The notes under the pieces: model-generated
What the model was told of the DNA's origin: nothing
The model's database searches: none
Seen by the model: only the letters and a program-made list of their open reading frames with translations
Shown here: piece by piece, positions 12,185 through 23,000 of the stretch
Position numbering within the stretch: the first letter of the stretch is position 1
Layout of the letters: each line of letters begins with the position of its first letter
Made by a program: the position numbers and the translations under genes
From: Anaeramoeba flamelloides
Lineage: Eukaryota > Metamonada > Anaeramoebidae
DNA: 64,000 nt
Direction: 5' to 3'
Assembly (NCBI GenBank): GCA_027625915.1
Contig: JANTQA010000023.1
Span: forward strand, 3,224,001 to 3,288,000

Positions 12185-12530
12185 CTAATTCAAAAGTTAA
12201 TATTTAGAATCAAAATAAAAAATATTTTGCCTGTAAACGAAAAGAAAATAAATAGATCATCCTTTTTTTAGTAACTTTTTAAAACCCAACAAAATTTTAA
12301 ACCCTACTTGAAGCTGAAAAGTTCATATGAGGGTTTATTTATATCATATATGTTTTGAACAAATCTTTTACGGACTTTCCTCATTTTAAGTCAAGTGGGT
12401 AGGATTTTCATGACGAACAAATAAATTTATTGACTTAAAAGAATGTGAGCCAAGGTATCTTGATAAATTTTGATATTTGGATTTTTTTTTTTTTTGAAAT
12501 TTTGTATTTACAAAGTATATTTTCAATATC

Positions 12531-13069
12531 AAAATCCATTTTACTCCAAGTGGCACAGCCAAAAAATGAAAATTTCACTTTTTTTTAAGAATCAAAAAAA
12601 CATATAATTATTTAAAAATAATAAAAAAAATAAACTCCAGATTTGAGTTGATATTCATAAAAGAAATATCTGAACAAACCTTGATTTTCAAAAAAAAAAA
12701 AAATGTTAAAAAATTTTTGGACCCTTTCATTGGAATGTCTCATTCAAAATTTCTCAAGTTCTTTAGGAAATTAGAATTGTATACAGAAAGATTTTTTAAA
12801 TAGTAAAGGTATGAATTTGAAAACAAATTAACAAAGACTCAATTTTCTAAAAGTTAATTTTAAGTTTTCAAGCAGTTTTTTTTCAAATTTTTTTTTTAAA
12901 AAGAAAAAAGATACAAATAAAAAAAAAAATAAAAAAAACAATACTGAATTAGAAAAAATGATCTGATCTAAAAATTGAAAAATTATTTTGAGAAGAATAG
13001 TGAATTAAGCTCCTTGAATATTTTCTATTTCTTGAATAAAACTCGGCCCATTTAGCTGGCATAGGGTTT
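12531..13069 (+). repeat. Family H element, copy 1 (~540 bp)
   Basis: One of four diverged copies (others 45717-~46265, 51411-51966, 34269-34840 inverted). Shared landmarks in order are the left end AAAATCCATTTTACTC, GAATCAAAAAAAC, CATAAAAGAAATATCTGAAC, TTTCATTGGAATGTCTC, a purine-rich run, TGATCTAAAAATTGAAAA and CTTGAATAAAACTCGGCCC. The better copies show terminal inverted repeats of about 28 bp (AAACTCCATTTCACTCAAAG). This copy is more decayed at its ends. Confidence 0.7.
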
Positions 13070-13184
13070 AAATTTGAAATTTGCCAAGATAAAGTTCTAA
13101 AATCAAAGTCATCTTGGTTGACTTACTTTTCACTTGATTTTACAAAACTGTTATTTTCTGAGTAATGTTATGAAAATTTTTATG

Positions 13185-13420
13185 TCAATTTCCAAAATGA
13201 AAATTAATTATTACTGTTACGGCCAAATTCACAAAGTAAAAATTTTGTCGAAGAGTTAACTAAGGAAGTTTAATTTGTTGTCAAAAAATATCATTTCTAA
13301 ATGATGTTGTGAAGATCTTTGGATTTTCTTCAATTTATAAACGTAGAGAAAAATATTTTTGAAAGTGGACTAAAAATTTTCGTTTTTTAATTCGGAAATA
13401 AGAGTATATTAGAGTTTAAT
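13185..13420 (+). repeat. Dispersed repeat I, copy 1 (~235 bp)
   Basis: Shares ATTAATTATTACTGTTAC, AGTAAAAATTTTGTC, ATATCATTTCTAAA and GGAAATAAGAGTA-like blocks with 40930-41165 in the same orientation. It also matches 16490-16680 in reverse complement. No inverted termini were recognised, so the family is unclassified. Confidence 0.65.
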
Positions 13421-14203
13421 TGGAGAGTGTAAATATATTTGAGTATAAAGTGGATAGTGGATGAAAACAGAGGTAAATAAATAAATTTTTCAATTAAGAT
13501 TGTTTTGTTTGAGAATTTTAAAAAGTTTTTGGATCAATAATGATGTTTTTTGTTGAAAAAGTAATAAAAAAATCACAAAAATTCAATATTTTGACTTACC
13601 TTTAAGACCCTTACTTTTTAGTCATGTTTGTGTACTCTTGTATTGTATTACAGCACACACTAAAGCCAAAAAGAAAAAGTCCTTAAATTCAATCAATGAG
13701 TGAAAAATTAAGAACAAAATACATCAGTTTAACAAGGATTGTTGTTCAATAACTACCTTTTCGAATTAAAGTGTAAATTAAAATAGTGTTTCGTGTCGCT
13801 TTTATGGTTAAATTGGAAATAAACTAAACTTCTCAACTTTAGTAACAATTTTGGTTTTTTTTATCACTTCTTGAGACAAAGAAAAAAGGGTATAATCTCC
13901 AGATTTTTTAATTCAAGAACTACAAAAAGTGATTATTTTTAAATGGTGTTTCTTGTTATCAGCCCAATTTCAATAAAAAATTTAATTTATAGAACAAAAA
14001 TTAGTTTTTTTTAATTGAGATAGGGGTGAATTAGAAACACAAATAACACCCAAAACAAAAAGAAGAAAATTTATGATTTGTTATTCATTTCCTTTTTTTG
14101 TTTTACCTTAAATTTCTGTGATTGAAGAAGATAAAATTAGTTTTTTAAATCCTGATTTCTTTTACTTTTAGATCAAAAAAAGATCAATTTTTAAAAAAAA
14201 TAA

Positions 14204-14552
14204 TTATTTGTCAAAAATAGAAATCGTCATAAGACACTAAAAGAAAAGTGTCGTTTTGAAATAAAACATTTTCAATGAAAAAGCTTACATGAAAGAAGCG
14301 CTTGATAATTTTTTTTTTCTTAAGTACTGGATCCGAAGAAAGTGCTTTGAAATATTTGCTAATAAGTTTCATACGTTTCTCGGTTTGATCTTTTCCGAGC
14401 TTTTTTAGTTTTTTTAGATCGTTCTTTATGGAAGTAGTTTCATCAGGATAAAGATCAATTATTCCTTTGTGAAGGTTTGAAATTGTAATGTCATTTCTCC
14501 AAATTGTATAACTGGCAGAGTTTGTTTTAACTTGTATTTGGTAATCAGCCAT
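14204..14552 (-). CDS. Small PX-domain protein, two exons
   Basis: Exon 1 (14552-14289) encodes 88 residues that read as a PX (phox homology) domain: ADYQIQVKTNSASYTIWRND, then EKRMKLISKYFKALSSDP, then VLKKKKIIKRFF. These correspond to the PX start strand, the eRR..L..YL..L helix and the closing helix. PX domains bind phosphoinositides on endosomes. A GTAAGC donor follows in phase 0, and a 52-bp intron (14237-14288) ends TTTTCTTTTAG. Exon 2 (14236-14204) adds CLMTISIFDK and a TAA stop, giving 98 residues. The MADYQ start is preferred over an in-frame ATG 14 codons upstream. At 98 residues it is shorter than stand-alone sorting nexins (about 140-160). The RRY(S/T)DF lipid-binding motif is degenerate (WRNDITI). 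It could be a minimal PX protein or a decaying gene. Confidence 0.6.
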
Positions 14553-15374
14553 TTTACTTTTTGTGAGATAGCAATTGGTGGTGGAATGAAACATTTGATT
14601 GCAAACTTTTAAGAAAAAGGTTTTTGAAAAAGCACAATCTTGAAAAAATAATTATTGTTTTTAAATTTCACAAAGATAGAGAGACAAGATTGAATTTCAT
14701 TTAAAAATTATCACCGATTTCTTTGTTTTGATGGTTAGAACAAAATACACAATAAATTTCTATAAAAAATTCGGTTTGGTCAAATCAAATTATTTTTGTA
14801 TCAGTTTAATTCAAACAAAATAATATTGAAATTATGACTTTTCAAGTTCTATCTGGAGGTACTTTAATGGTGACACACAATTTCCATGTAAATTTAATGG
14901 TGTTCCTTCTGTATCTTTTCAACTGTGAAAATACCAAAATATTTAAAATCTTGAAAATAAAAATTTTCAATTTATAAATTGAAAAAGGTAAACAATTTGT
15001 TAGTTCAAAAAAAAAAAAAAAGAAAGCTCTTTTATTATTCTTGAATTAGTTTAAATTACGCTCTGTGTACTCTATTACTGGTATTTCTCAAAAAGTAATT
15101 TAAGTATAAGATCATAGTTTTCACGGTTATAGATGAAAATGGCTTGTTCAAGAGACAATCCGATATCTTTACCAAAGGATTGAGTGGACAGTGAAAATTA
15201 AAATGCAATAATTATGATCTGATCTAAAAGTTCATAAGGAAACCAAATAAAATCTCACTAAAAATATTGTTCCTCATTTATTATGTGAAGATCTTTTGAT
15301 TATTTCAACTCAATTGAAGAAAGCTGGTTTTAGAACTTGATTTAATAAATTATCAATGAAAAATTATTAAATAA

Positions 15375-16452
15375 ACTCCATTTCAAAATCATTGACCCAT
15401 TAAAAATCAAATTTTAATGAAAAATACTTTTAATAATTGAAGTTATCTATTATAATATAAAATTTTCGATTTTAATATTCAGTTATATACTCAAGAGATA
15501 TTTATTTTTTGTCTAAAAATAAAAGAAAAAAAAGTAAAAAAAAACAATTAAAAAAAATTGTGACAGTTATTTTGAAAGAAGCATTATATGTCCCTACGAA
15601 CCAAAAAACACTAAAAATGAAAAACTGATCAAATACTTTCCATTAATACAATTAAAAAAACAAAATGATAAAATAAAAATAAATAAAGTTTCAATTTAAC
15701 TTTTTCTTGAAAACTTTTTTTGCTAAAATCCTTGAATTCACACTTGAAATTATGTATATTTTTAGATTCAGTATCTTGTTTTAACTCATTTACTAAAATA
15801 AGGTCTAAATTCTGGGAATTTTCTTTTCACAAAAGGCACTAATTTGGTCCTCAAATGTTTTTTTTAGTTTTAAATGGTAAAATTCAAAAAAAGTTAAACT
15901 AAAAGGATAAACTCTCTGGAAAAGCATTCTAATTTAATATATTAACTTATTCTTTGATTTCAAACTTTTCTCAACCCCAATTTTCAAAAAAAAAATAAAA
16001 AAGTGCACAGTAATTTGAAAAAATAATTTTGATATTCAAAAGTTGAGAGTGTTTTTATTCTAAAAAAAATTATCCCAGTGGTTAATTGAAACAAGTATGA
16101 AACTTAGATTTCGAAAAATATTAATCAGAAAAAAATAGTGCTTAATTTTATTAAGTACATATAAAAAATAAAAATTTTAAAAAATTAAAAAAACCATTTA
16201 TCTATTCTCCTTCGATTTGAATAACTAAATCTAATCTCTTTTTCATATTTGAAACCAATTTTTTCATTAATTCATCTGTTACTTCTTTCCAATTTTCCAT
16301 TTTCATTTTCCATTTTAACAAAACATCATGGAAAAAATAAAAAAGAGAGAAAAAATGATTGATTTTCAAACTTTTCATTGTGAGGAGAAAAACTTCAAAA
16401 CGATACAAATACAATTCAGAATTCAAATGTAACACGGACCATTTATTATGAA
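15375..16452 (-). repeat. Family M repeat, copy 1, interrupted by element N
   Basis: The reverse complement of 16452-16145 followed by 15580-15375 matches 22298-22805 closely. By hand count the 234-bp frame shared by both copies differs at about 15 sites. The copy here is split by a roughly 580-bp insert (15583-16163) that recurs at 17813-18395. The shared 77-codon frame (16202-16435) starts GTG here but ATG in copy 2. Its differences are almost all amino-acid changing, so I treat it as non-coding repeat sequence. Confidence 0.75.
15583..16163 (+). mobile_element. Element N, copy 1, inserted in repeat M
   Basis: About 580 bp that is absent from repeat M copy 2 at 22298-22805 and present again at 17813-18395 in the same orientation. 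Shared blocks include AACACTAAAAATG, TTAACTTTTTCTTGAAAAC, AAATTATGTATATTTTTA, CACTAATTTG-like and GATTTCGAAAAATATTAATC. The ends read ATATGT... and ...ACATAT, suggesting very short inverted termini with a TA-rich target. No transposase frame is present, so it is non-autonomous. Confidence 0.7.
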
Positions 16453-16489
16453 ATTTTTTTTACTATTATTTATCTATTTAAAAATGAAA

Positions 16490-16680
16490 ATTTATTTTGT
16501 TCACTTCCAAAATATTTTTCAAAACGTTTATAAATTGAAGAAAATCCGAAAGATCTTTTCAACATCGTTTCGAAAGGATATTTTGAGACAATAAATTAAA
16601 CTTCCTTACTTGTTTCTAAGACAAAATTTTTACTCTGCTAATTTAATCATCAACAGTAATCTTTAATATTCTTTTTGGAA
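16490..16680 (-). repeat. Dispersed repeat I, copy 3 (inverted)
   Basis: Reverse-complement match to repeat I at 13185 and 40930: CACTTCCAAAATATTTTTCA, TTGAAGAAAATCC, TTTTACTCTGC and AACAGTAATCTTTAATATTC correspond in order. It lies just outside repeat M copy 1. Confidence 0.55.
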
Positions 16681-17812
16681 ATTAAAAGAAAAATTTTCTT
16701 TTATTAATTGGAAAATAACAGTAATTTTCCCATTTAAAATTGGGAAATAATATTTCTTCAGGATTAGAGTAACCTCATTTAATCTTGAATTGTTTCTAAA
16801 GTCCTCTTTCACCCTAACCGATCTAGATCCATCCCTACTAACAGTTCTAAATACTATAAAGAAGATGAATTAAATCAAGACACTGAAAATATAAATATAT
16901 TTAAAAATATTTCATTATTTTAAAAATTTAGTATAGTTGGAGATCCAAAAAAAAAAACATAACATTTATTAATTTTTCTTTGTTAAATTTATGATACTTA
17001 TGAATTAAAATGAGATGGTGATAAATTTATTTTGGTAATAAAATTGTTTTTTTTTTTTTTTTGATCTGATTAAAATCTATTTACTGTTTGAAAACAGTTT
17101 ACCTCAAATACAAGAGTTTTAATAAGAAATAAATAAAATCAAATTTAAAAAAAAAACTTTTATAATATATTATTTCTGAATATTTTCTTGGGGTAACATC
17201 AATTCCATCAATTGTTATTTATTTTTGGTTTTTTCACACTAAGAATTTTCTTATTAAAGGAGGAAGAGTTCCAAAGAATAAAGATCATGTAGATCATACT
17301 AATCTGAATAGTGGAACAAGACAGTATGAGTAACTTAAAAATAAAAAAGCAAAAAACAGCCTAAAAATAATAAAAGGGTTAAAGTAAATCAGATCAAAAA
17401 GAAAAAAGAAATTATTACAAATTAAAAAATGATCCCCAAATCAAAATTTTTAATCAATTATACAATTAAATTAAAATTATAGTGATTGGGATTTTGGAAG
17501 TTCTTGTTTAAAGATATTTTTTGTTTTTTTTTTTAATTTTCACCAATTGCTCCTTATAAACCCTTTTAATTTTTATTTGTTTTAATATCTTTTTTTTTCT
17601 TGTCAATTTTTATTTTTTTTTTCCTATTTATAGGGAAAATAATTTCGATAAACTCTTCACATTAAAAATCATAAAATTTATGCTTTTACACTTAAATTTC
17701 CATTCATAAATTTAAGCGAAAAGATATCTATAAAGTTTTTTTACAACTTTTCAATAAACATTATAATCTCGATTTTTTTAATTAATTTTTTTTTTCAAAA
17801 AAAATCTCTCAA

Positions 17813-18395
17813 TATGTACCAACAGCAAAAAAAAAACACTAAAAATGTAAAACCGAACAAAGACTTTCCATTAAAAAGTTTAAAAAAACTAAATAAAAAA
17901 ATAAAAAAAAATAAAGTTTCCATTTAACTTTTTCTTGAAAACATTTTTTGTCAAAATCATTGAATTCGAAGTTTAAATTATGTATATTTTTATAAACGAT
18001 ATCTTATTTTTGCTCATTTACTAAAACAAATTCTAAATTATGTGAATTTTATTTTTACAAAAGGAACTAATTTGTTTTTAAATGTTTTTTTTTATTTTTA
18101 AATGGTAAAATTAAAAAAGAAAGTTATTTAAACAAGATAAATTCTCTGGAAATGTATAGTCTAATTTAATATATTAACTTATTCTGCGATTTAAAAATTT
18201 TCTAAACCACAATTTTTTAAAAAAAAATAAAAAGTACACAGTAATTTCAAAAAATATTTTCGATATTCAAAAGTTGAGGGTGTTTTTATTTTAAAAAATT
18301 TATCTCAGTGGTTAATTGAATTAAGTTATAATGATAGATTTCGAAAAATATTAATCAGTAAAAAAATAGTACTTTTTTATATTAATGGCATATAA
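17813..18395 (+). mobile_element. Element N, copy 2
   Basis: Same orientation as copy 1, with a start ATATGTACC and an end GGCATAT. Order and spacing of internal blocks match copy 1, with many small indels in A runs. It is the independent copy that identifies the insert in repeat M as a mobile unit. Confidence 0.7.
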
Positions 18396-19709
18396 AATTT
18401 AAAAAAAAAAAAATAAAATAAAGAAGATAAAAAAAGTTTTTGAAGAGAAAAAATTGTAAAAAAATGTAAAATATTTAAAAAATATATCAACTTGGCTAAT
18501 CATATTTTTTTTAAATTATTTTTCTCTTTTGGATTTAAATAATTCATCAGTGTACAATCACAATCCGAAGTATTATTGTCTCAAAATTATTATTTTTTTT
18601 CAAAAGTTAAAAATACAAATAAACTCCAATTAAAAATTGTTTACAAACCAAAATTCAATTTTTAAATAAAAATCTTGTCAAGGAAATTGTATGTGAAATA
18701 TTAAAAGAGAACCAAATTCCAATTCAAAAGTTAACAATTATTTAAAATTTGCAAAGACCCAAATAACAACAATAATAATAATAATAAATAATCAATCAAA
18801 ATCAACAAATATTATGCGAAGAGTCTAGATATTTTCTTGTATTTACTCCATACTGTAGGGATGACTTGAAACTAAAAATGTTATTGTAACATTACTGTTT
18901 TTTTCTATTAACAAAATTCAAATGACAAAAAAAAAGATTCTTTTGAGAGGATGTTACTTAAGAAAAAAAAAATTAAAAAAAAAGTTTAAAAGCATTCTTA
19001 ATTCAAAAAAATCCTTAATTTAAAAACTTTTAATCATTCACTCTTTTAAATTTTGAAAGGATTAAATTTCTTCAATTTGGAACAAATTGTTTTCCAAAAG
19101 TACACAATCAATTTAATTTGATTTAACCTAATGTGTGGTTATATTGTAACTACCCTCTATATTTGACAGACTAAGGATTTTGTAACATTCTTGAGATAAT
19201 AACTCAATTGAAAATATAAAAAAAAAATCAAAAATAAACTAGATTTCAAAAAATACAACTCTTTATAATGTTAATGGAAGTTTATTCGGGGCTTTATTCC
19301 ATATACTTATTAAAAAGAATTTTCAATAATTGGGATAATTAGTCATTTTTTCTAATTTTGCGAAATTTTTTTTTGTTTTTCTTTTTCTTTCATTTTCTTT
19401 TTTTTTTTTTTCCTTACATGTATTCTTATCAAAAAAATATTTTCAAATTTTAGGATCAGAATCATTTTTTCAAATTTTTATTTCTCTTTTTGTTTTTCTT
19501 TTTCTTTTTTTTGATTTCTTTTTTTTTTCTTTTTTTGTTATTTTGCAAAAGATCATATGGAAAAAAAAAAAGAGATCTTGAAAAGAAAAATAATCACTAT
19601 GAAAATTTCAACTTTATAAGGTCTTTAAAAATGAATTTAATTATTAGCAAAAAATCTTGTTGTTAAACTTTTTTTCAGTGAAATTTCAGTAATAAAAATC
19701 CATAATGCT

Positions 19710-19914
19710 CATTTCAAAAATTGTGACTCACTTTTTTTTTCGTTTTTTGTTTTATTATTTTTTTAATGTTTAAATTATCAGGTTTTTATATATTTAAAAT
19801 CACTAAAAAGTGAAATACAAATCAAATTTAGTTATTTGTTTTTCTTGAATACTAAAGGATAATTTTTTTTTTTTTTCAATTTATTATTTTAGGTGAGTCA
19901 CAATTTTTGAAATG
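19710..19914. repeat. Hairpin MITE with 22-bp perfect inverted repeat
   Basis: CATTTCAAAAATTGTGACTC plus AC at 19710-19731 is the exact complement of 19893-19914. The 160-bp interior is AT-rich with T runs. A short non-autonomous element is likely, though no second copy was found in the window. Confidence 0.6.
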
Positions 19915-20090
19915 GTGTTTATTTTAACCATGCTAAAATTTTGGAATTTTAGTTTATTTGAATTGAAAAAATAAAAATAACAATAACAATAACAATAAAA
20001 AAATAAATATAATAAAGGTGTTTAATTAATCAAGGTATTTATAATAAAAATAAAAAAAGTATTTCCCATAATTTTTGAAATGATGATTTA

Positions 20091-23000
20091 TCAATGTTTT
20101 TGTAAATTGGTAATGTCTATATCAATTTTTTTTAATATTGATAAAGATTTTGAATAAGCCTTTATTGTTTTATTATATTCTATTCTTTTCAGTTTGGTTT
20201 GATTATCTTCAACAAGCAAATCTAAGATTTTTTCATCTCTTAATATGTTTTGGAACAAATGCTCTTGTAAATTTTGTGTGCTTTTCTTTATTAAATAATG
20301 AACAATTCCTTTAGGTATGGTATCGCCGATTTTTGATTTTATTATTTTGAAGTAATTTGAAATCAACTGTTTAATAATTTCAACTTCTTCATTTAATTTG
20401 TGTCCGTTCGCTTTGTCGTTATCGTCATCATCAATCTCTATAATATTATTAGGCATTTCAAGACGCATTTGATTTAAGCTTGTTTTTTTCACATTTTTGT
20501 GTTTTTTTTCAGTATTTGGTCTAGATTTTTTTGTAAAATTGTTGAATAAATTTTTAAATAAACCATCTCCTAGGGGTCTTTTTCTTTCATTATTTGTATA
20601 TTTATGTTTATTTTTATTTTTCATTTTTTTAGTTTTGTTCTCCTTGATTATTAATCTTTTTGGGGAAATAAATTGTGGGTGGTCGACGTTGATATATGCC
20701 GTTTCTATTAAAATTAAATTTTTAATAAATTCGCATGTTGGTATAAATAATTGATTAATATATTCAATCGAAGTAGAAATTATTCGGTTCCTCAATTCAA
20801 TAAAACGATCAAGTCTTGGTAGAATAATTTGTTCGCGGAGAATGTTTTCCAGTTCCTTGAGCGATTGTTCTGCGCATTGTAAACAGGGTTTTTTCAATAG
20901 AGATATTTTTGATTTGACTAAGATCTCAAAGGAGGTGTCTGTAACAAATAAAGATTTTCTAATACCCTGGGTATTTTGTAAAATAATTTCAATTTCTTTA
21001 TTTGAGATCTTGACTGCTGGATCGATACCTTCGAGAAATACTTTGAAAATATCATAAAAAACAAAATTCAATCTTGCACCCCCTTGTAGCTTTGTCATCG
21101 ACTGCGCTAATTCTAACCCTCTCCCTTCAATTAAATCAGTATATTTTGTTGAAAATTCACTGATAATTGAAGACAGCAAAGAGCTTTTATTCGATCGGTT
21201 CGGCGGTGTTCCTAATGTTTTTAATTTCGTTTTTGTTATTTTTAACTCCCTGTTGAGACTTTTAACTAAATCAGGTACATTTTGTTGAATTGATCCAATG
21301 AAAAGGGAAGACAGGCTTTCTGTTAGATAGTTTATTCCATATTTATTTTTTAAAAGCTTGTAAATTTTATGATTTTGAAAAAAGTTTTTTTCATCGATGT
21401 GTGCTGTTCCGATGTCTTTGCCTTTATTAATATCTTCTTGGGATCTGTTGATAATAGGAATGTATCCTAATTTTAATGGGAACGATTTCCCTTCTAAAAT
21501 AGGCATAGCATCAACACCTTTGTCTAAAAGATCTAATTTTGTGATCACACCTAATGTTCGATCGCCATTTGGATCCACCCTTTTACAAATCCGAAGTGCA
21601 TCACTTGTTGCAATGTCTTGTGTTGCTGGAATGATGGCTAATAATAAGGATTTGGGGTTTGAAATATATTTTAAAACCATTTTTTCAATTGTTTCAACAA
21701 TGCTAAGTGGCTGGTTGATCGTTGCGTTTTTTGTTAGACCCGGTAAATCGATAAGTGTGAGATCAACGAGTTTGGGTGAAAAAATCTTTTTATTAATTAT
21801 TTTGTATAAGTGTATATAAATGTGTGTGTGGGTTAATAAATTGTTTCAATTTATTTATTTTTAATTACGAAGAGATTCTTTTTTGTAAATTAATATTTTT
21901 TTTTTTTTTGATTATTCAAATTTTCTTAATAATTTAAATTAAAAAGAAATGAAGGTGAATAGACCCTAAAAAAAAAAAAAAAAAATATTTGAAAAAATAA
22001 GATTCTGTTTATATCACCACATATGTAAATTAACTTTTTAAACAAATTAATTTTTTCAATTGAGGGAAGAAAATCTTTTTAGAGTTTTTAAAATTATTTT
22101 CCTACATTAAAAAAAAAATCTAAAAAAAATCTGACAAGTTTTTATATAAATTAGAGTGTTTTTAAATACAAACAAGGATAATAAAATATTATTTTTTACA
22201 CTGTAGTTTTATCAAAATATTTTTTTTTTTTCTTTAATTTAATCTACTTTTTCAAGAGAACGTTTTGAAATGGAAATAAAAGGCATTATAAACTAAATTT
22301 CATCATAAATGGACCATGTTACATTTGAATTTTGAATTGTATTTGTCTCGTTTTGAAGTTTTTCCTCTCACAATGAAAAGTTTACAAATAAATCATTTTT
22401 TCTCTCTTTTTTATTTTTTCCATGGTGTTTTGTTAAAATCGAAAATGAAAATGAAAATTTGGAAAGAAGTAACAGATGAATTAATGAAAAAATTGGTTTC
22501 AAATATGAAAAAGAGATTAGGTTTAGTTATTCAAATGGGAGGAGAATAGATAAATGGTTTTTTTAATTTTTTAAAATTTTTATTTTTTATGTAATGCTTA
22601 TTTCAAAATAAATAGCCAAATTTTTTTTAATTGTTTTTTTTTACTTTTTTTTATTTTATTTTTAGACGGAAAATAAATATCTCTTGAGTATAGAGCTGAA
22701 TATTAAAATAGAAATTTTTATATTATAATAGATAACTTCAATTATTAAAAATATTTTTCATTAAAATTTGATTTTTAATGAGCCAATGATTTTGAAATAG
22801 AGTTTACCTTTTTATCAAAAAATCAAGGAATCTAAAAAATTTTGAGGAACTTTTTTTTAATTGGAAACCTTAATGAAAACTAGAAATCGAGGAAAGGTCA
22901 GAGGACTGAGAAACCTGGAAATGGATAATTTTCACGTCTTACTGATATTTAATTTTTTTAAAGGGGTGAAATGTACTCTCTTATTATCGTTTTTTCAATT

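Larger units (their letters stand above)
16681..20090. other. Intergenic, repeats only
   Basis: The 3' flank of the dynamin gene. It contains element N copy 2 (17813-18395), an (ATA)n-like AATAATAATAATAATAA tract near 18772, pyrimidine-rich runs at 19370-19540 and a 22-bp perfect inverted repeat at 19710/19914. No coding frame was recognised. Confidence 0.5.

Noticed and set aside
12065-12271. 68-codon plus-strand frame with a glycine run
   Set aside because: The Gly run is the translation of the G-rich stretch in MITE A. Not a gene.
20497-21819. Plus-strand frames of 71-140 codons
   Set aside because: Antisense shadows of dynamin exon 2, which carries strong family motifs on the minus strand.
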